A DNA stretch of 19,120 bases from an uncultured Clostridia bacterium (lineage in GTDB: Bacteria; Bacillota; Clostridia; Oscillospirales; Acutalibacteraceae): contig CAMNHG010000018.1 of assembly GCA_946539105.1 (NCBI GenBank), positions 1-19,120 on the forward strand, written 5' to 3'. The first letter of the stretch is position 1. Every line of letters begins with the position of its first letter. The translations under genes were made by a program, and so were the position numbers. The notes under the pieces are model-generated. The model was given only the letters and a program-made list of their open reading frames with translations, had not been told where the DNA came from and searched no databases. Shown here in pieces: positions 1 to 7,529 of the stretch.

Positions 1-722
1 GAACACTGCTCGGCGCGGTAAGGCACCGCGGATTTATTCCGTGGGACGACGACTCAGACATTATGATGCTCAGGGAGGATTACGACAAATTCTGCAAAAT
101 CGCACCTTCCGAGCTACCTCAGTTTTTGTCCTTCCACTCAAACAAAACCGATAAAAACAACTTCTATGAGTTCGCTAAGCTCAGGGTTGACAACACGGTT
201 TTCGCGACAGAGCTTGCAAAGTCTCACAGCTCAATCAACATCGGCATCGCGCTTGATATTTTCTGTCACGACAAAACCGCAAACTCAGCTCTCGGCCAAA
301 AAATCCACCTTGCTATGACGGTATTTACACGCGCTCTGGTTCTAAACAAGTGGAACCACCGCAAAACTCAAAACGGAAGCCGTATTCAGACCGCGGTTAC
401 AAACTTCTGCATAAAGGTATTTCCTATCAGATTCAGCCTGTGGCTGATGAACCACACAATCAGCTTTTTCAAGAACAAGAAGAACGCCAAGTACCTCTAC
501 GACGGTATGGGCAGAAATGTTTATAACGGCAGCTTTCCCATCGAGCTGCTCCAAAACGAAATCCGTCTTGACTTTGAGGGGCAAATGCTCCCCGTACCGG
601 AGAAGTACGATGAGTACCTCAAATTCCTTTACGGCGACTATATGGAGCTTGCTCCGCTTAGCACAAGGCTCGGCTGTCACGAGATTAAGCTCTGCGACAT
701 CGGCAAATACGATATGCTTTAG
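1..722 (+). CDS. LicD family phosphotransferase, 5' end cut off by the window
   Basis: The open frame enters from the left edge (first complete codon at 3) and stops with TAG at 720-722, so about 239 residues of the C-terminal part are visible. The first visible residues include LLGAVRHRGF and IPWDDDSDI, the nucleotidyltransferase-like signature of LicD/fukutin-related proteins with its acidic metal-binding cluster. Near the C-terminus the pattern FEGQMLPVPEKYDEYL followed by YGDYM is also typical of LicD. Family members transfer phosphocholine or similar phospho-substituents onto cell-surface glycans or teichoic acids in the cytoplasm. An internal ATG at 63 lies after the signature and cannot be the true start. 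The acceptor here is unknown. The gene stands alone on the plus strand and is followed by a clear terminator. The family is quite certain, the substrate is not. Confidence 0.88.
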   Translation, partial: TLLGAVRHRGFIPWDDDSDIMMLREDYDKFCKIAPSELPQFLSFHSNKTDKNNFYEFAKLRVDNTVFATELAKSHSSINIGIALDIFCHDKTANSALGQKIHLAMTVFTRALVLNKWNHRKTQNGSRIQTAVTNFCIKVFPIRFSLWLMNHTISFFKNKKNAKYLYDGMGRNVYNGSFPIELLQNEIRLDFEGQMLPVPEKYDEYLKFLYGDYMELAPLSTRLGCHEIKLCDIGKYDML

Positions 723-740
723 CACCAAGTATCAACTATT

Positions 741-774
741 GCCTGACCGGTTAATTTGGTCAGGCTTTATTTTT
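741..774 (+). terminator. Rho-independent terminator after the LicD-family gene
   Basis: An 8-bp perfect stem, GCCTGACC (741-748) and GGTCAGGC (758-765), with a 9-nt loop is followed by the T-rich tract TTTATTTTT. It lies 19 bases after the LicD stop and before the aroF promoter, so it separates the two transcription units. Confidence 0.85.
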
Positions 775-784
775 GTTCCAAGGC

Positions 785-813
785 TTGACTTTATCAAATT
801 AAAGTGGTAAATT
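785..813 (+). promoter_or_regulatory. Probable sigma-A promoter of the aroF operon
   Basis: TTGACT at 785-790 and TAAATT at 808-813 are separated by 17 bp. The -10 box matches the consensus in only four of six positions, but the position just after the upstream terminator and about 40 bp before the aroF ribosome site fits. The leader is too short for a T-box or a leader-peptide attenuator, and none is seen. Confidence 0.55.
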
Positions 814-853
814 ATTATATTGGGTATATTAGGTATTATAAGGAGGAATTTAA

Positions 854-1861
854 ATGATTATAGTATTAAAACCATCAACGCCGCCCGAACAAATTGCTCA
901 GTTTACAGACAAGCTGTGCACCGATTACGAGGTCAAGGTTAACCGCTGGGACGGCGTGCACTCAACCGTGCTCGGACTTATCGGCGACACCCACACCGTT
1001 GACATTGAGTATATTGACGCTCAGGATATTGTAGAGAGCGTCAAGCGTGTTCAGGAGCCTTACAAAAAGGCTAATCGCAAGTTCCACCCCGAAAATACGG
1101 TTATTAAAATCAATGACAGCGTGAGCATCGGCGACGGCAGTCTGCACATTATGGCAGGTCCGTGCTCGGTCGAGAGCGAGGAGCAGATTGTACAGATTGC
1201 AAAGGATGTCAGTGCTTCGGGTGCTACTCTGCTTCGCGGCGGCGCGTTTAAGCCGAGAACCTCACCCTACGCCTTTCAGGGCTTAAAGTCCGAGGGACTC
1301 GACCTGCTGAAAATCGCGCGGAAGGAAACCGGACTGCCAATCGTCACCGAGATTATGCGCACCGAGCATATTGATATGTTCGAGAACGTCGATATTATTC
1401 AGGTCGGCGCGAGAAATATGCAGAACTTTGACCTTTTAAAAGAGCTCGGCAAGACCGACAAGCCGGTTTTGCTTAAGCGCGGACTAAGCGCGACTATTGA
1501 GGAATGGCTGATGAGTGCCGAGTATATTATGGCAGGCGGCAACGACAAGGTCATAATGTGCGAACGCGGAATCCGCACCTACGAGACCTACACAAGAAAT
1601 ACTCTTGACGTTTCGGCAATTCCGATTATTAAAAAGCTCTCTCACCTGCCCGTAGTTGTTGATCCGAGCCACGCCTCGGGCAAGAGCTGGCTGGTAGAGC
1701 CGCTCGCGATGGCGGCGGTTGCCGCAGGCGCGGACGGACTGATTATTGAGGTTCACAACGATCCTTCGCACGCGCTTTCGGACGGTGCTCAGTCGCTTAC
1801 ACCTAAGCAGTTTGACGGCGTCGCAAAAAAACTATTCTCACTCAAAAAGGCACTTTCATAA
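854..1861 (+). CDS. aroF: 3-deoxy-7-phosphoheptulonate (DAHP) synthase, AroF/type I-beta with N-terminal regulatory domain
   Basis: This 335-residue enzyme condenses phosphoenolpyruvate with erythrose 4-phosphate, the first step of the shikimate pathway, in the cytoplasm. Residues 1-70 resemble the ferredoxin-like regulatory domain found in front of Thermotoga-type DAHP synthases. The catalytic barrel follows, with GPCSVES (102-108), KPRTSPY (133-139), LLKRG (206-210), ERGIRTYE (237-244) and DPSHASG (270-276), all family substrate- and metal-binding segments. Length is normal for the family. The start is fixed by AGGAGG at 841-846. pheA follows 17 bases downstream, so the pair probably channels carbon to phenylalanine. 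Feedback inhibition through the N-terminal domain is likely from family knowledge, but the effector cannot be read from the sequence. Confidence 0.96.
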   Translation: MIIVLKPSTPPEQIAQFTDKLCTDYEVKVNRWDGVHSTVLGLIGDTHTVDIEYIDAQDIVESVKRVQEPYKKANRKFHPENTVIKINDSVSIGDGSLHIMAGPCSVESEEQIVQIAKDVSASGATLLRGGAFKPRTSPYAFQGLKSEGLDLLKIARKETGLPIVTEIMRTEHIDMFENVDIIQVGARNMQNFDLLKELGKTDKPVLLKRGLSATIEEWLMSAEYIMAGGNDKVIMCERGIRTYETYTRNTLDVSAIPIIKKLSHLPVVVDPSHASGKSWLVEPLAMAAVAAGADGLIIEVHNDPSHALSDGAQSLTPKQFDGVAKKLFSLKKALS

Positions 1862-1878
1862 CACAACGGAGTAATTTT

Positions 1879-2784
1879 ATGGATAAACTAAGCTCAACAG
1901 GCAAAGCTCTCCTTAATGAGATAAAAAACGCTCCCCCTATTCCCGACTTAACAAACGCAATAATAGCCTATCAGGGCATTAAGGGTGCCAACAGCCACGA
2001 CGCCGCGCTTAAACTTTTTCCTGACAGCGAGCTCAAAGACTATCCCGGCTTTTCGGATGTTTTTGAGGCTGTCGAAAGCGGCGAGTGCGCCTTTGGAATT
2101 TTGCCTGTGGAAAACTCAACTGCCGGCTCGGTTTCCACCGTATTCGATTTGATATTAAAATACAGATTTTACATTGTAAAGGTACTCGGTCTGCCGATAG
2201 ACCACTGCCTGGCAGGACTCAGGCAGGCTGAGCTGTCCGATATCGAAAAGGTAATATCTCACCCTCAGGCACTTTCACAGTGCGCGGAATATACCGAAAA
2301 ACACGGCTTTCAGACTTTTTCCTGGTCAAATACCGCCGTTGCGGCGCGTGATACCGCAAAAGAAAAAAGAATTAATCTGGCGGCAATTTGCTCAACAAAC
2401 GCGGCTAAAGAGTACGGCTTGAAGGTTCTTGACAACCACATACAGGACAATCCGTACAACAGCACAAGATTTATTGTGATTTCAAAAAAGCTATATATTG
2501 ACGAGAAGGCAAACAAGGTAAGTCTTTGCTTCTCGCTTCCGCACGAATCCGGCTCGCTGTACGGTATGCTAGGACGTTTTAACGACCTGGGGCTTAACCT
2601 TACAAAAATCGAATCAAGACCGATTCCCGGCAAGGAATTTAGGTACCTGTTTTATCTTGATTTTACCGGAAGCGTTAAAAACGAAGGACTGACACAGCTT
2701 TTATGCCGGCTTTGCGGAGAAGTGCCCGAGTTTAGTTTCCTCGGCAACTACGAGGAAATCCCGGCGTTTAAGGAGAAGAATTAA
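1879..2784 (+). CDS. pheA: Prephenate dehydratase with C-terminal ACT domain
   Basis: This 301-residue enzyme turns prephenate into phenylpyruvate for phenylalanine synthesis. Visible motifs are AYQGIKGANSHDA (30-42, the substrate-domain start), ILPVENSTAGSV (74-85), SHPQALSQC (127-135), and STRFIVI (195-201), which carries the catalytic Thr-Arg-Phe. The ACT domain (about 213-290) shows GSLYGML (225-231) and ESRP (245-248), positions that bind phenylalanine for feedback control; the usual GAL is GSL here. Only about 28 residues precede the dehydratase domain, so the chorismate mutase domain of bifunctional P-proteins is absent and mutase activity must come from elsewhere. GGAG at 1868-1871 sets the start. 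The stop overlaps the next gene's ATG by one base (TAATG), suggesting coupled translation. Confidence 0.96.
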   Translation: MDKLSSTGKALLNEIKNAPPIPDLTNAIIAYQGIKGANSHDAALKLFPDSELKDYPGFSDVFEAVESGECAFGILPVENSTAGSVSTVFDLILKYRFYIVKVLGLPIDHCLAGLRQAELSDIEKVISHPQALSQCAEYTEKHGFQTFSWSNTAVAARDTAKEKRINLAAICSTNAAKEYGLKVLDNHIQDNPYNSTRFIVISKKLYIDEKANKVSLCFSLPHESGSLYGMLGRFNDLGLNLTKIESRPIPGKEFRYLFYLDFTGSVKNEGLTQLLCRLCGEVPEFSFLGNYEEIPAFKEKN

Positions 2785-3263
2785 TGACAATAAGGAAGTA
2801 CAATCAAGGCGATTTGTCGCAAATGGCAGAAATTTGGAATGAGATTGTAGAGGAAGGAATCGCCTTTCCGCAGGAAGAACCGCTCAATACGGATAGTGCC
2901 GAAAAATTCTTTTCGTCGCAAAGCTATTGCGGAGTTGCGGAGGATGACGGCAAAATTTACGGCCTTTATATTCTGCACCCCAACAACGTAGGCAGATGCG
3001 GCCATATCTGCAACGCAAGCTACGCGGTTGTCTCAGAAAGCCGCGGTATGCATATCGGCGAAAAGCTGGTACTCGACTGCATAAAAACCGCCAAAGAGCT
3101 TGGATTTTTAATTTTGCAGTTTAACGCCGTTGTCGAAACAAACATCCACGCCAGACATCTGTATGAGAGAATCGGATTTAAGCAATTAGGCGTTATTCCG
3201 AAGGGATTTAGAATGAAGGACGGCAATTTTGAGAATATCTGCCCGTACTATATTGAGCTTTAA
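2784..3263 (+). CDS. GNAT family N-acetyltransferase
   Basis: This 159-residue cytoplasmic protein has the layout of a single-domain GNAT enzyme, transferring acetyl from acetyl-CoA to an amine. It begins with the typical IRKYNQGDLSQMAEIWNEI segment, has the acetyl-CoA pyrophosphate loop as SRGMHIGEKL (about 88-97), and ends with ARHLYERIGFKQLGVIPKGF, the beta5-alpha4 region. The overall look is close to phosphinothricin/L-amino-acid acetyltransferase-like members, but the substrate cannot be assigned. Its ATG overlaps the pheA stop and is preceded by AGGAG at 2771-2775, so it is translationally linked to pheA. Whether it acts on an aromatic intermediate is only a guess from position. Confidence 0.88.
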   Translation: MTIRKYNQGDLSQMAEIWNEIVEEGIAFPQEEPLNTDSAEKFFSSQSYCGVAEDDGKIYGLYILHPNNVGRCGHICNASYAVVSESRGMHIGEKLVLDCIKTAKELGFLILQFNAVVETNIHARHLYERIGFKQLGVIPKGFRMKDGNFENICPYYIEL

Positions 3264-3272
3264 GGAAAAAAT

Positions 3273-3749
3273 ATGGAATTAAATGTCAGAAAAGCCGAAA
3301 AAAGCGATATACCCAAGCTGCTGGACCTGCTTGTCCAGGTCGATATGGTTCATCATAACGGCAGACCGGATATTTTTAAAGGCCCCGCCACAAAATATAA
3401 CGCGGAAGAACTTGAAGCTATAATTGCCGATAACAGCACGCCTGTGTTTGTCTGCGCGGACAATAACGGCGAGGTGCTCGGTCACGCGTTTTGCGTACAT
3501 AAGCAAATTACAAACGATTCGGTTTTGACCGATATTAAAACGCTTTATATCGACGACATCTGCGTTGATGAAAACGCGCGCGGCAAACACGTCGGCAAGG
3601 CACTTTACGATTATGTAATCGACTACGCAAAGTCCTGCGGCTGTTACAACGTAACATTAAATGTATGGAGCTGTAACCCTTCCGCGCTTAAGTTTTATGA
3701 AAAGATGGGACTTGTACCGCAGAAAATCGGTATGGAAAAGATACTTTAA
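3273..3749 (+). CDS. GNAT family N-acetyltransferase
   Basis: A second single-domain GNAT protein of 158 residues, starting 10 bases after the previous stop with AAGGA just upstream. The acetyl-CoA loop is ARGKHVGKALYDY (about 103-115), preceded by the core strand LYIDDICVDENARG and followed by NVWSCNPSALKFYEKMG, the usual C-terminal signature in which the tyrosine often acts as general acid. It differs clearly from the GNAT immediately upstream, so this is not a recent duplication. It is the last gene of the aroF-pheA transcription unit and is followed directly by a shared terminator. The substrate is unknown. Confidence 0.88.
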   Translation: MELNVRKAEKSDIPKLLDLLVQVDMVHHNGRPDIFKGPATKYNAEELEAIIADNSTPVFVCADNNGEVLGHAFCVHKQITNDSVLTDIKTLYIDDICVDENARGKHVGKALYDYVIDYAKSCGCYNVTLNVWSCNPSALKFYEKMGLVPQKIGMEKIL

Positions 3750-3756
3750 AATTCAA

Positions 3757-3790
3757 AAACGTCAATCCGGTTGGACTGACGTTTTATTTT
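3757..3790 (+). terminator. Bidirectional terminator between convergent operons
   Basis: A 12-bp stem with one A-C mismatch (arms 3757-3768 and 3773-3784, GGTT loop) is flanked by T-rich sequence on the right (TTTTATTTTT) and A-rich sequence on the left. It can therefore end the plus-strand aroF operon and the minus-strand DUF5131 operon, whose last stop codon (3784-3786) touches the stem. Confidence 0.8.
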
Positions 3791-4659
3791 TCGCATTTTC
3801 CGCAGCGCGTGCATCCGTTGCATATCATTTTCATTCCGCAGGTTTGGCATTTTTCGGAAAAGTACGGAGTGTATAGCCTCTCCCCTGCAATCGGTATTCC
3901 CAGCGGATTTGTCAACTTGAAATTTATCGGCTTTCCGGGATAACTAAGTCCGGATTTATACGCCTGATTCGACTGCAGCTCGCTGCTCTCGATACGGTAC
4001 ATTTTGCCGTCCTTAACAAACCGTCTGCCCGTACCGCAAAACACAAACTTTACGCCGTATTCCTCGCACTCTTCTCTAAGCCGCTTTACCCATTCATACC
4101 GGCACGGCCGCGCTCCGGAGTAATTTTCGCCGTCGCACAGCACCTGTTCAATCTGACCGTAGGGCAGATATCTTTTTATACTTACCTCGCCGATAAACGG
4201 CGCGCACATAATACCCTTGTGCTTAAACGGCAGTTCTAAAAGAATCGGAATACGCTCATCGGCACACCTTTGGTTTTCGCAGCTTACGTTAAAAAACACA
4301 TTTTCCCAACCGTCTCCCCAATCATAGGGAAGATGGTCGCGCACCCTCTCGGGTCTTTTTGTGAGCAAAAAGAACACCACATCGGGACGCCTGCGAATAA
4401 TGCTCCAAGCGTCGTCACGCCATTCGTCCGCTTCCTCAAGAAAGAAATCCGAGGTCATACACACCCTTAGCTGTTCTCCGCTCTGAACCTTGTAATTACC
4501 CTGTCTGTCCTTTGATAGCGGATAGTTAAAGCCTGATTTTGTGCGGTATATATCGGCTCCGTTTTTTCCGCGCTGTTCATCTAAAAAATACATATAGCAG
4601 TTTTTACAACCCTCGCTGCACTTTTTGCAGCCGTGCCAAGGATTCCAAATATCATGCAT
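3784..4659 (-). CDS. DUF5131 family protein (phage Gp37/Gp68-like, three-Cys motif)
   Basis: This 291-residue protein starts MHDIWNPWHGC and carries C11, C14, C18 and C21 followed by Tyr, matching the WNP..GC....GC.NCY signature of the Gp37/Gp68 (DUF5131) family. That cysteine pattern resembles iron-sulfur cluster binding in radical SAM-like enzymes, but the biochemical role of the family is not established. Middle segments such as FFLLTKRPERV and FFNVSCENQ are also family-like. The last 20 residues hold six further cysteines in CX2C pairs (CQTCGMKMICNGC, then CGKC), probably a zinc ribbon. The ATG at 4659 is chosen because GGGAGGTGAGG lies just upstream; the longer frame would need a TTG at 4680 that contributes to that site. 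It is the last gene of the seven-gene minus-strand operon. Confidence 0.82.
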   Translation of the reverse strand: MHDIWNPWHGCKKCSEGCKNCYMYFLDEQRGKNGADIYRTKSGFNYPLSKDRQGNYKVQSGEQLRVCMTSDFFLEEADEWRDDAWSIIRRRPDVVFFLLTKRPERVRDHLPYDWGDGWENVFFNVSCENQRCADERIPILLELPFKHKGIMCAPFIGEVSIKRYLPYGQIEQVLCDGENYSGARPCRYEWVKRLREECEEYGVKFVFCGTGRRFVKDGKMYRIESSELQSNQAYKSGLSYPGKPINFKLTNPLGIPIAGERLYTPYFSEKCQTCGMKMICNGCTRCGKCEK

Positions 4660-4686
4660 AACCTCACCTCCCCATCTCAAATAATT

Positions 4687-5343
4687 TTATTCAGCACAGC
4701 ACACAACGGCGCAGCAAATTTCACCGCAGCCGGACTTACTCAAAATCTTAGTACATTCCGCAAGCGTACTTCCTGTTGTGACAATATCGTCAATTATTAA
4801 GACACGCTTATCCTTCAGTTTTTCCTTGTTTAGCGCGCGGTAAACTCCCTTTACATTTTTTCTTCGTTCCGCTCCCGATAAAGTATGCTGAACCTGATTT
4901 TGCCTGAACTTTTCAAGCGCGTCAATATAGACGGTTTGCATCAATTCGGCACAGTGCCTTGCGAGCAGCTGTGACTGGTTGTAACCTCTTTTTATCCTCT
5001 GTTCCTTGTGCATAGGCACGCACGTAATGTAGTCAAAATTCAAATCAACTCCCGAGCTTCCGAGCGCGTTAACAAGAGCAAACGCAAATGCCTTTGCATA
5101 CTGAGCGCGGCTGTTGAATTTAAACCTCTTGACTGCTTCCGCGTAACTGTCCTTATACAAAAACGGCGCGACGCACCGGATGCCGCCCTCGATGTAGGTG
5201 GTGATTGGAATTTCGGGAAAATTTTTACTACATTCGCCGCAGGCATATCTTTGAGGGTCAATCACGATGTCGCAGTACGGACAACGCACAGGAAAAAACG
5301 AATTCAAGACAAACTCGTACAACCCTTTCAGCTTGTATTTCAT
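4687..5343 (-). CDS. comFC: ComF family phosphoribosyltransferase-like protein
   Basis: This 218-residue protein has an N-terminal zinc finger (C21, C24, C35, C38) and a C-terminal type I phosphoribosyltransferase fold with VLIIDDIVTTGST at about 179-191, the PRPP-binding loop. KRGYNQSQLLA and QVQHTLSGAERRKNVKG in the middle are also ComF/GntX signatures. ComFC helps bring transforming DNA into the cytosol in naturally competent bacteria, but the family is widespread in non-competent species and the molecular reaction is unclear. Length is normal. Usual ComF partners (ComFA helicase, flagellar genes) are absent; here it sits 19 bases after a macro-domain gene and 27 bases before the DUF5131 gene. 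A GGGGTG ribosome site precedes the ATG. Confidence 0.9.
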   Translation of the reverse strand: MKYKLKGLYEFVLNSFFPVRCPYCDIVIDPQRYACGECSKNFPEIPITTYIEGGIRCVAPFLYKDSYAEAVKRFKFNSRAQYAKAFAFALVNALGSSGVDLNFDYITCVPMHKEQRIKRGYNQSQLLARHCAELMQTVYIDALEKFRQNQVQHTLSGAERRKNVKGVYRALNKEKLKDKRVLIIDDIVTTGSTLAECTKILSKSGCGEICCAVVCCAE

Positions 5344-5362
5344 CTAATCACCCCTTAATAAC

Positions 5363-6130
5363 TCAGTTAAACAGCGATTGATATATTCTTAAGTCGCTGT
5401 CACCGAAAACGTTAAAAATCACTTTTACACCGCTGTCGGTTTCGGATTTATACTCACGCACTGTATTAAGGGCGATTTTTGCGGCTTCTTCCTTAGGAAA
5501 ACCGAACACGCCTGTGCTGATACAGCAAAACGCGACGCTCTCACAGCCGTTCTCTTCCGCGAGCTTCAGGCAGGAAAGGTAGCAGCTTTTCAGCAGTTCA
5601 CAGTGTTCCTCGGTGAGCCTGCCGCTGACAATCGGTCCTACCGTATGAATCACATACTTGCTCGGCAGGTTATACGCAGGTGTGATTTTAGCCTGACCTG
5701 TCGGCTCTTCATATCCCTGCGCCGTCATAAGCTCGTTACAGGCTGCTCTGAGCTGAACACCGGCAAAGGTGTGGATCGCGTTGTCAATACAGCCGTGGCA
5801 CGGCGAAAAACAGCCGAGCATTTGGGAGTTGGCGGCGTTTACAATAGCGTCGCACCTTAATGTGGTTATGTCGCCCTGCCAAAGGTAAATATCTTCCGCG
5901 ACAGGCTGTAAATCGTCAATATCCGTTACGCCTTTGTTTTTAGTCTGCTCCTGCAAATACTCGTCCTGAACGCGTAAAAATTCTTCGCTGCAAGCCATTG
6001 GCATACGGAGGTTAAACAGCGAGCGCAAAAGGCGTTTGCGGCTGTATTCATCGCGCGGAATCTCCGCGGTTTCTCCGCGTTCTTCGAGCATATAATTTAT
6101 CAAAAAGTTTTGTTTTTCCGCTTGCGTCAC
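5363..6130 (-). CDS. Zinc-dependent macro-domain protein-ADP-ribose hydrolase
   Basis: This 255-residue protein combines a roughly 75-residue helical N-terminal extension with a macro domain. Visible motifs are CDAIVNAANS (93-102, ADP-ribose binding), then GCFSPCHGCIDNAIH (106-120), the Cys/His insert that binds a catalytic zinc in the Zn-macro class, and CCISTGVFGFPKEEAA, the second ribose-phosphate loop. Zn-macro enzymes remove ADP-ribose from proteins. In streptococci and staphylococci they are paired with the SirTM sirtuin and a lipoylated GcvH-like carrier; neither is encoded here. The start is a GTG at 6130 with an AGGGAAG site upstream; a later ATG (residue 14) would remove part of the extension. 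It lies 12 bases after the flavin reductase gene. Confidence 0.9.
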   Translation of the reverse strand: MTQAEKQNFLINYMLEERGETAEIPRDEYSRKRLLRSLFNLRMPMACSEEFLRVQDEYLQEQTKNKGVTDIDDLQPVAEDIYLWQGDITTLRCDAIVNAANSQMLGCFSPCHGCIDNAIHTFAGVQLRAACNELMTAQGYEEPTGQAKITPAYNLPSKYVIHTVGPIVSGRLTEEHCELLKSCYLSCLKLAEENGCESVAFCCISTGVFGFPKEEAAKIALNTVREYKSETDSGVKVIFNVFGDSDLRIYQSLFN

Positions 6131-6142
6131 ATCAACACTTCC

Positions 6143-6775
6143 CTATCCTTTTAAGTCATCTCTGACAAAGTGCGTTCCCTGCCACGGCTCCGGCTCAGGC
6201 AAGCCGTACTTTTCTTTTCCGAGCGCGATTGATTTAAGCAGGAACGCCATATTGCGCGCGAGGGTTCTCATCGTTTGCATACCCTCGGCGTCGAGAGCGG
6301 CTTCGCCGGGTGCTCTGCCGTGAACACAGTTCCAGTACTGGCTTGATGCAACCGGCATACGGCTGATTGTAAAGTACTTGTTGAGCTCGTCAAACGTTGC
6401 CGTACAGCCGCCGCGCCTTGCAACAACAATGCTCGCGCCGACCTTCATCGTCTTATCGAAGGGCGTGCTGTAAAACAGGCGGTCAAGGCAGGCAATCAGC
6501 GTGGCATTTGCCGAAGCGTAATACACCGGAGAAGCGACTATAAGTCCGTCGGCATTCTCAAATTTTTCGGCAAGTTTATTTACCTCGTCGTCAAAAACAC
6601 AGCGTCCAAGCTCCGAGCAGCGGTTGCAGGCGATACAGCCCCGAACCGGTTTGTTGCCGACTTGCACAACCTCGGTTTTGATATTTTCTTCCGTGAGAAT
6701 TTTTACAACCTCATCTATCGCTATTGAAGTATTGCCGCTTTTGTGCGGACTTCCGTTAATAATTAATACCTTCAT
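6143..6775 (-). CDS. Flavodoxin family / NADPH-dependent FMN reductase
   Basis: This 210-residue cytoplasmic protein has the flavodoxin-like fold of NADPH-dependent FMN reductases. It opens with MKVLIINGSPHKSGNT, the FMN-phosphate loop, then GCIACNRCSELGRCVF, a cysteine-bearing segment common in the iron-sulfur flavoprotein-like subgroup, and ADGLIVASPVYYASANATL, a flavin-contact loop. A late segment, YWNCVHGRAPGEA, is also common in this group. The ATG at 6775 is used because AGGAGG lies five bases upstream; the longer frame back to 6865 reads through the end of the preceding gene. It overlaps the deacetylase gene by 20 bases, so translation is probably coupled. The physiological electron acceptor is unknown. 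Confidence 0.9.
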   Translation of the reverse strand: MKVLIINGSPHKSGNTSIAIDEVVKILTEENIKTEVVQVGNKPVRGCIACNRCSELGRCVFDDEVNKLAEKFENADGLIVASPVYYASANATLIACLDRLFYSTPFDKTMKVGASIVVARRGGCTATFDELNKYFTISRMPVASSQYWNCVHGRAPGEAALDAEGMQTMRTLARNMAFLLKSIALGKEKYGLPEPEPWQGTHFVRDDLKG

Positions 6776-7517
6776 AAGAGCCTCCTGTAATTTTTTGCTT
6801 AATATCATATATAACCGACAGAGAATCGCCCTTCGGGAAGCCGTCGCAATACCCTGTACGGTCAATTAACACACCGTTTTTATCATAATCGGGATGCACC
6901 ATAATCTCGGTACGGCCGCTGATAATTCCCGACCTCAAATCTGATAATCTTCCGAAATTATCGGTTGTAGTAAAGCCGTTTTCGCGCCAGAATTTATTGG
7001 ATATTCTGTCCTTGGTAATAGCCGGGCGTTCGGGCGTGTCAAAGGTTCGGTTAAGACGGATTTGCTTTATTCCGTGCTCCTTGCAAACGCTTGCGGCAAG
7101 CGGAGCCAGATATTCAAATGTGTGAATATAATGATGCGAGTCCGCCCTTGTTACATTTATTCCGGCTCGCTTAAGCCGAGTAACCTGTGCCGAAAGCTCC
7201 GCATACACCGCGGCTTGCTCCTCATTTGTCAGCGGATGAGGTGAACGCAGATAGTCCTTGTGAAAAAAGCCGTCTTTGACAAACGTTTCGTATTTTTCTA
7301 TCTCAGCGGTAAGCGGCCTGCCTTCGGTCAGATTAAAATGAACTCCGATTTTGCCGCTGAAGCCGTCGCGGGTCATTAGCTTTACAGCACCGTCAAAGCA
7401 TTCGCCGTTTGCCATCATTGTCGCGCCGTCAATCAGCCCGGCGCAAAGTGCCTCGGCTATCGCGCGCGAACAGCTCCTGTTCATACCAAAATCGTCGCCG
7501 TTTATAAACAGGCGCAT
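6756..7517 (-). CDS. ChbG/YdjC (HpnK-like) family carbohydrate deacetylase
   Basis: This 253-residue protein matches the YdjC/ChbG deacetylase family: NGDDFGMN at the N-terminus with metal-binding D8 and D9, GVHFNLTEGRPL (H60 and neighbours), ADSHHYIHTF (about 124-133, metal-binding histidines), and TEIMVHPDYD near the C-terminus. Members use a divalent metal to remove acetyl groups from N-acetylated sugars such as diacetylchitobiose phosphate or hopanoid precursors. No chitobiose PTS or hopanoid gene is nearby, so the sugar cannot be inferred. AGAGGTGAG precedes the ATG. It lies 12 bases downstream of the TfoX-like gene and overlaps the flavin reductase start. Confidence 0.92.
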   Translation of the reverse strand: MRLFINGDDFGMNRSCSRAIAEALCAGLIDGATMMANGECFDGAVKLMTRDGFSGKIGVHFNLTEGRPLTAEIEKYETFVKDGFFHKDYLRSPHPLTNEEQAAVYAELSAQVTRLKRAGINVTRADSHHYIHTFEYLAPLAASVCKEHGIKQIRLNRTFDTPERPAITKDRISNKFWRENGFTTTDNFGRLSDLRSGIISGRTEIMVHPDYDKNGVLIDRTGYCDGFPKGDSLSVIYDIKQKITGGSYEGINY

Positions 7518-7529
7518 ACTCTCACCTCT

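Noticed and set aside
342..728. 128-codon minus-strand frame opposite the LicD gene
   Set aside because: It is a shadow of the LicD coding frame and lacks a ribosome site and recognisable motifs.
775..853. T-box riboswitch or Phe leader peptide before aroF
   Set aside because: The stretch between promoter and ribosome site is under 40 bases, with no conserved T-box sequence or Phe-rich frame.
3661..3876. Plus-strand 71-codon frame across the convergent terminator
   Set aside because: It overlaps two well-supported genes and reads through the terminator hairpin.
6776..6865. 30-residue N-terminal extension of the flavin reductase
   Set aside because: It lies within the end of the deacetylase gene, and AGGAGG sits just before the inner ATG at 6775.
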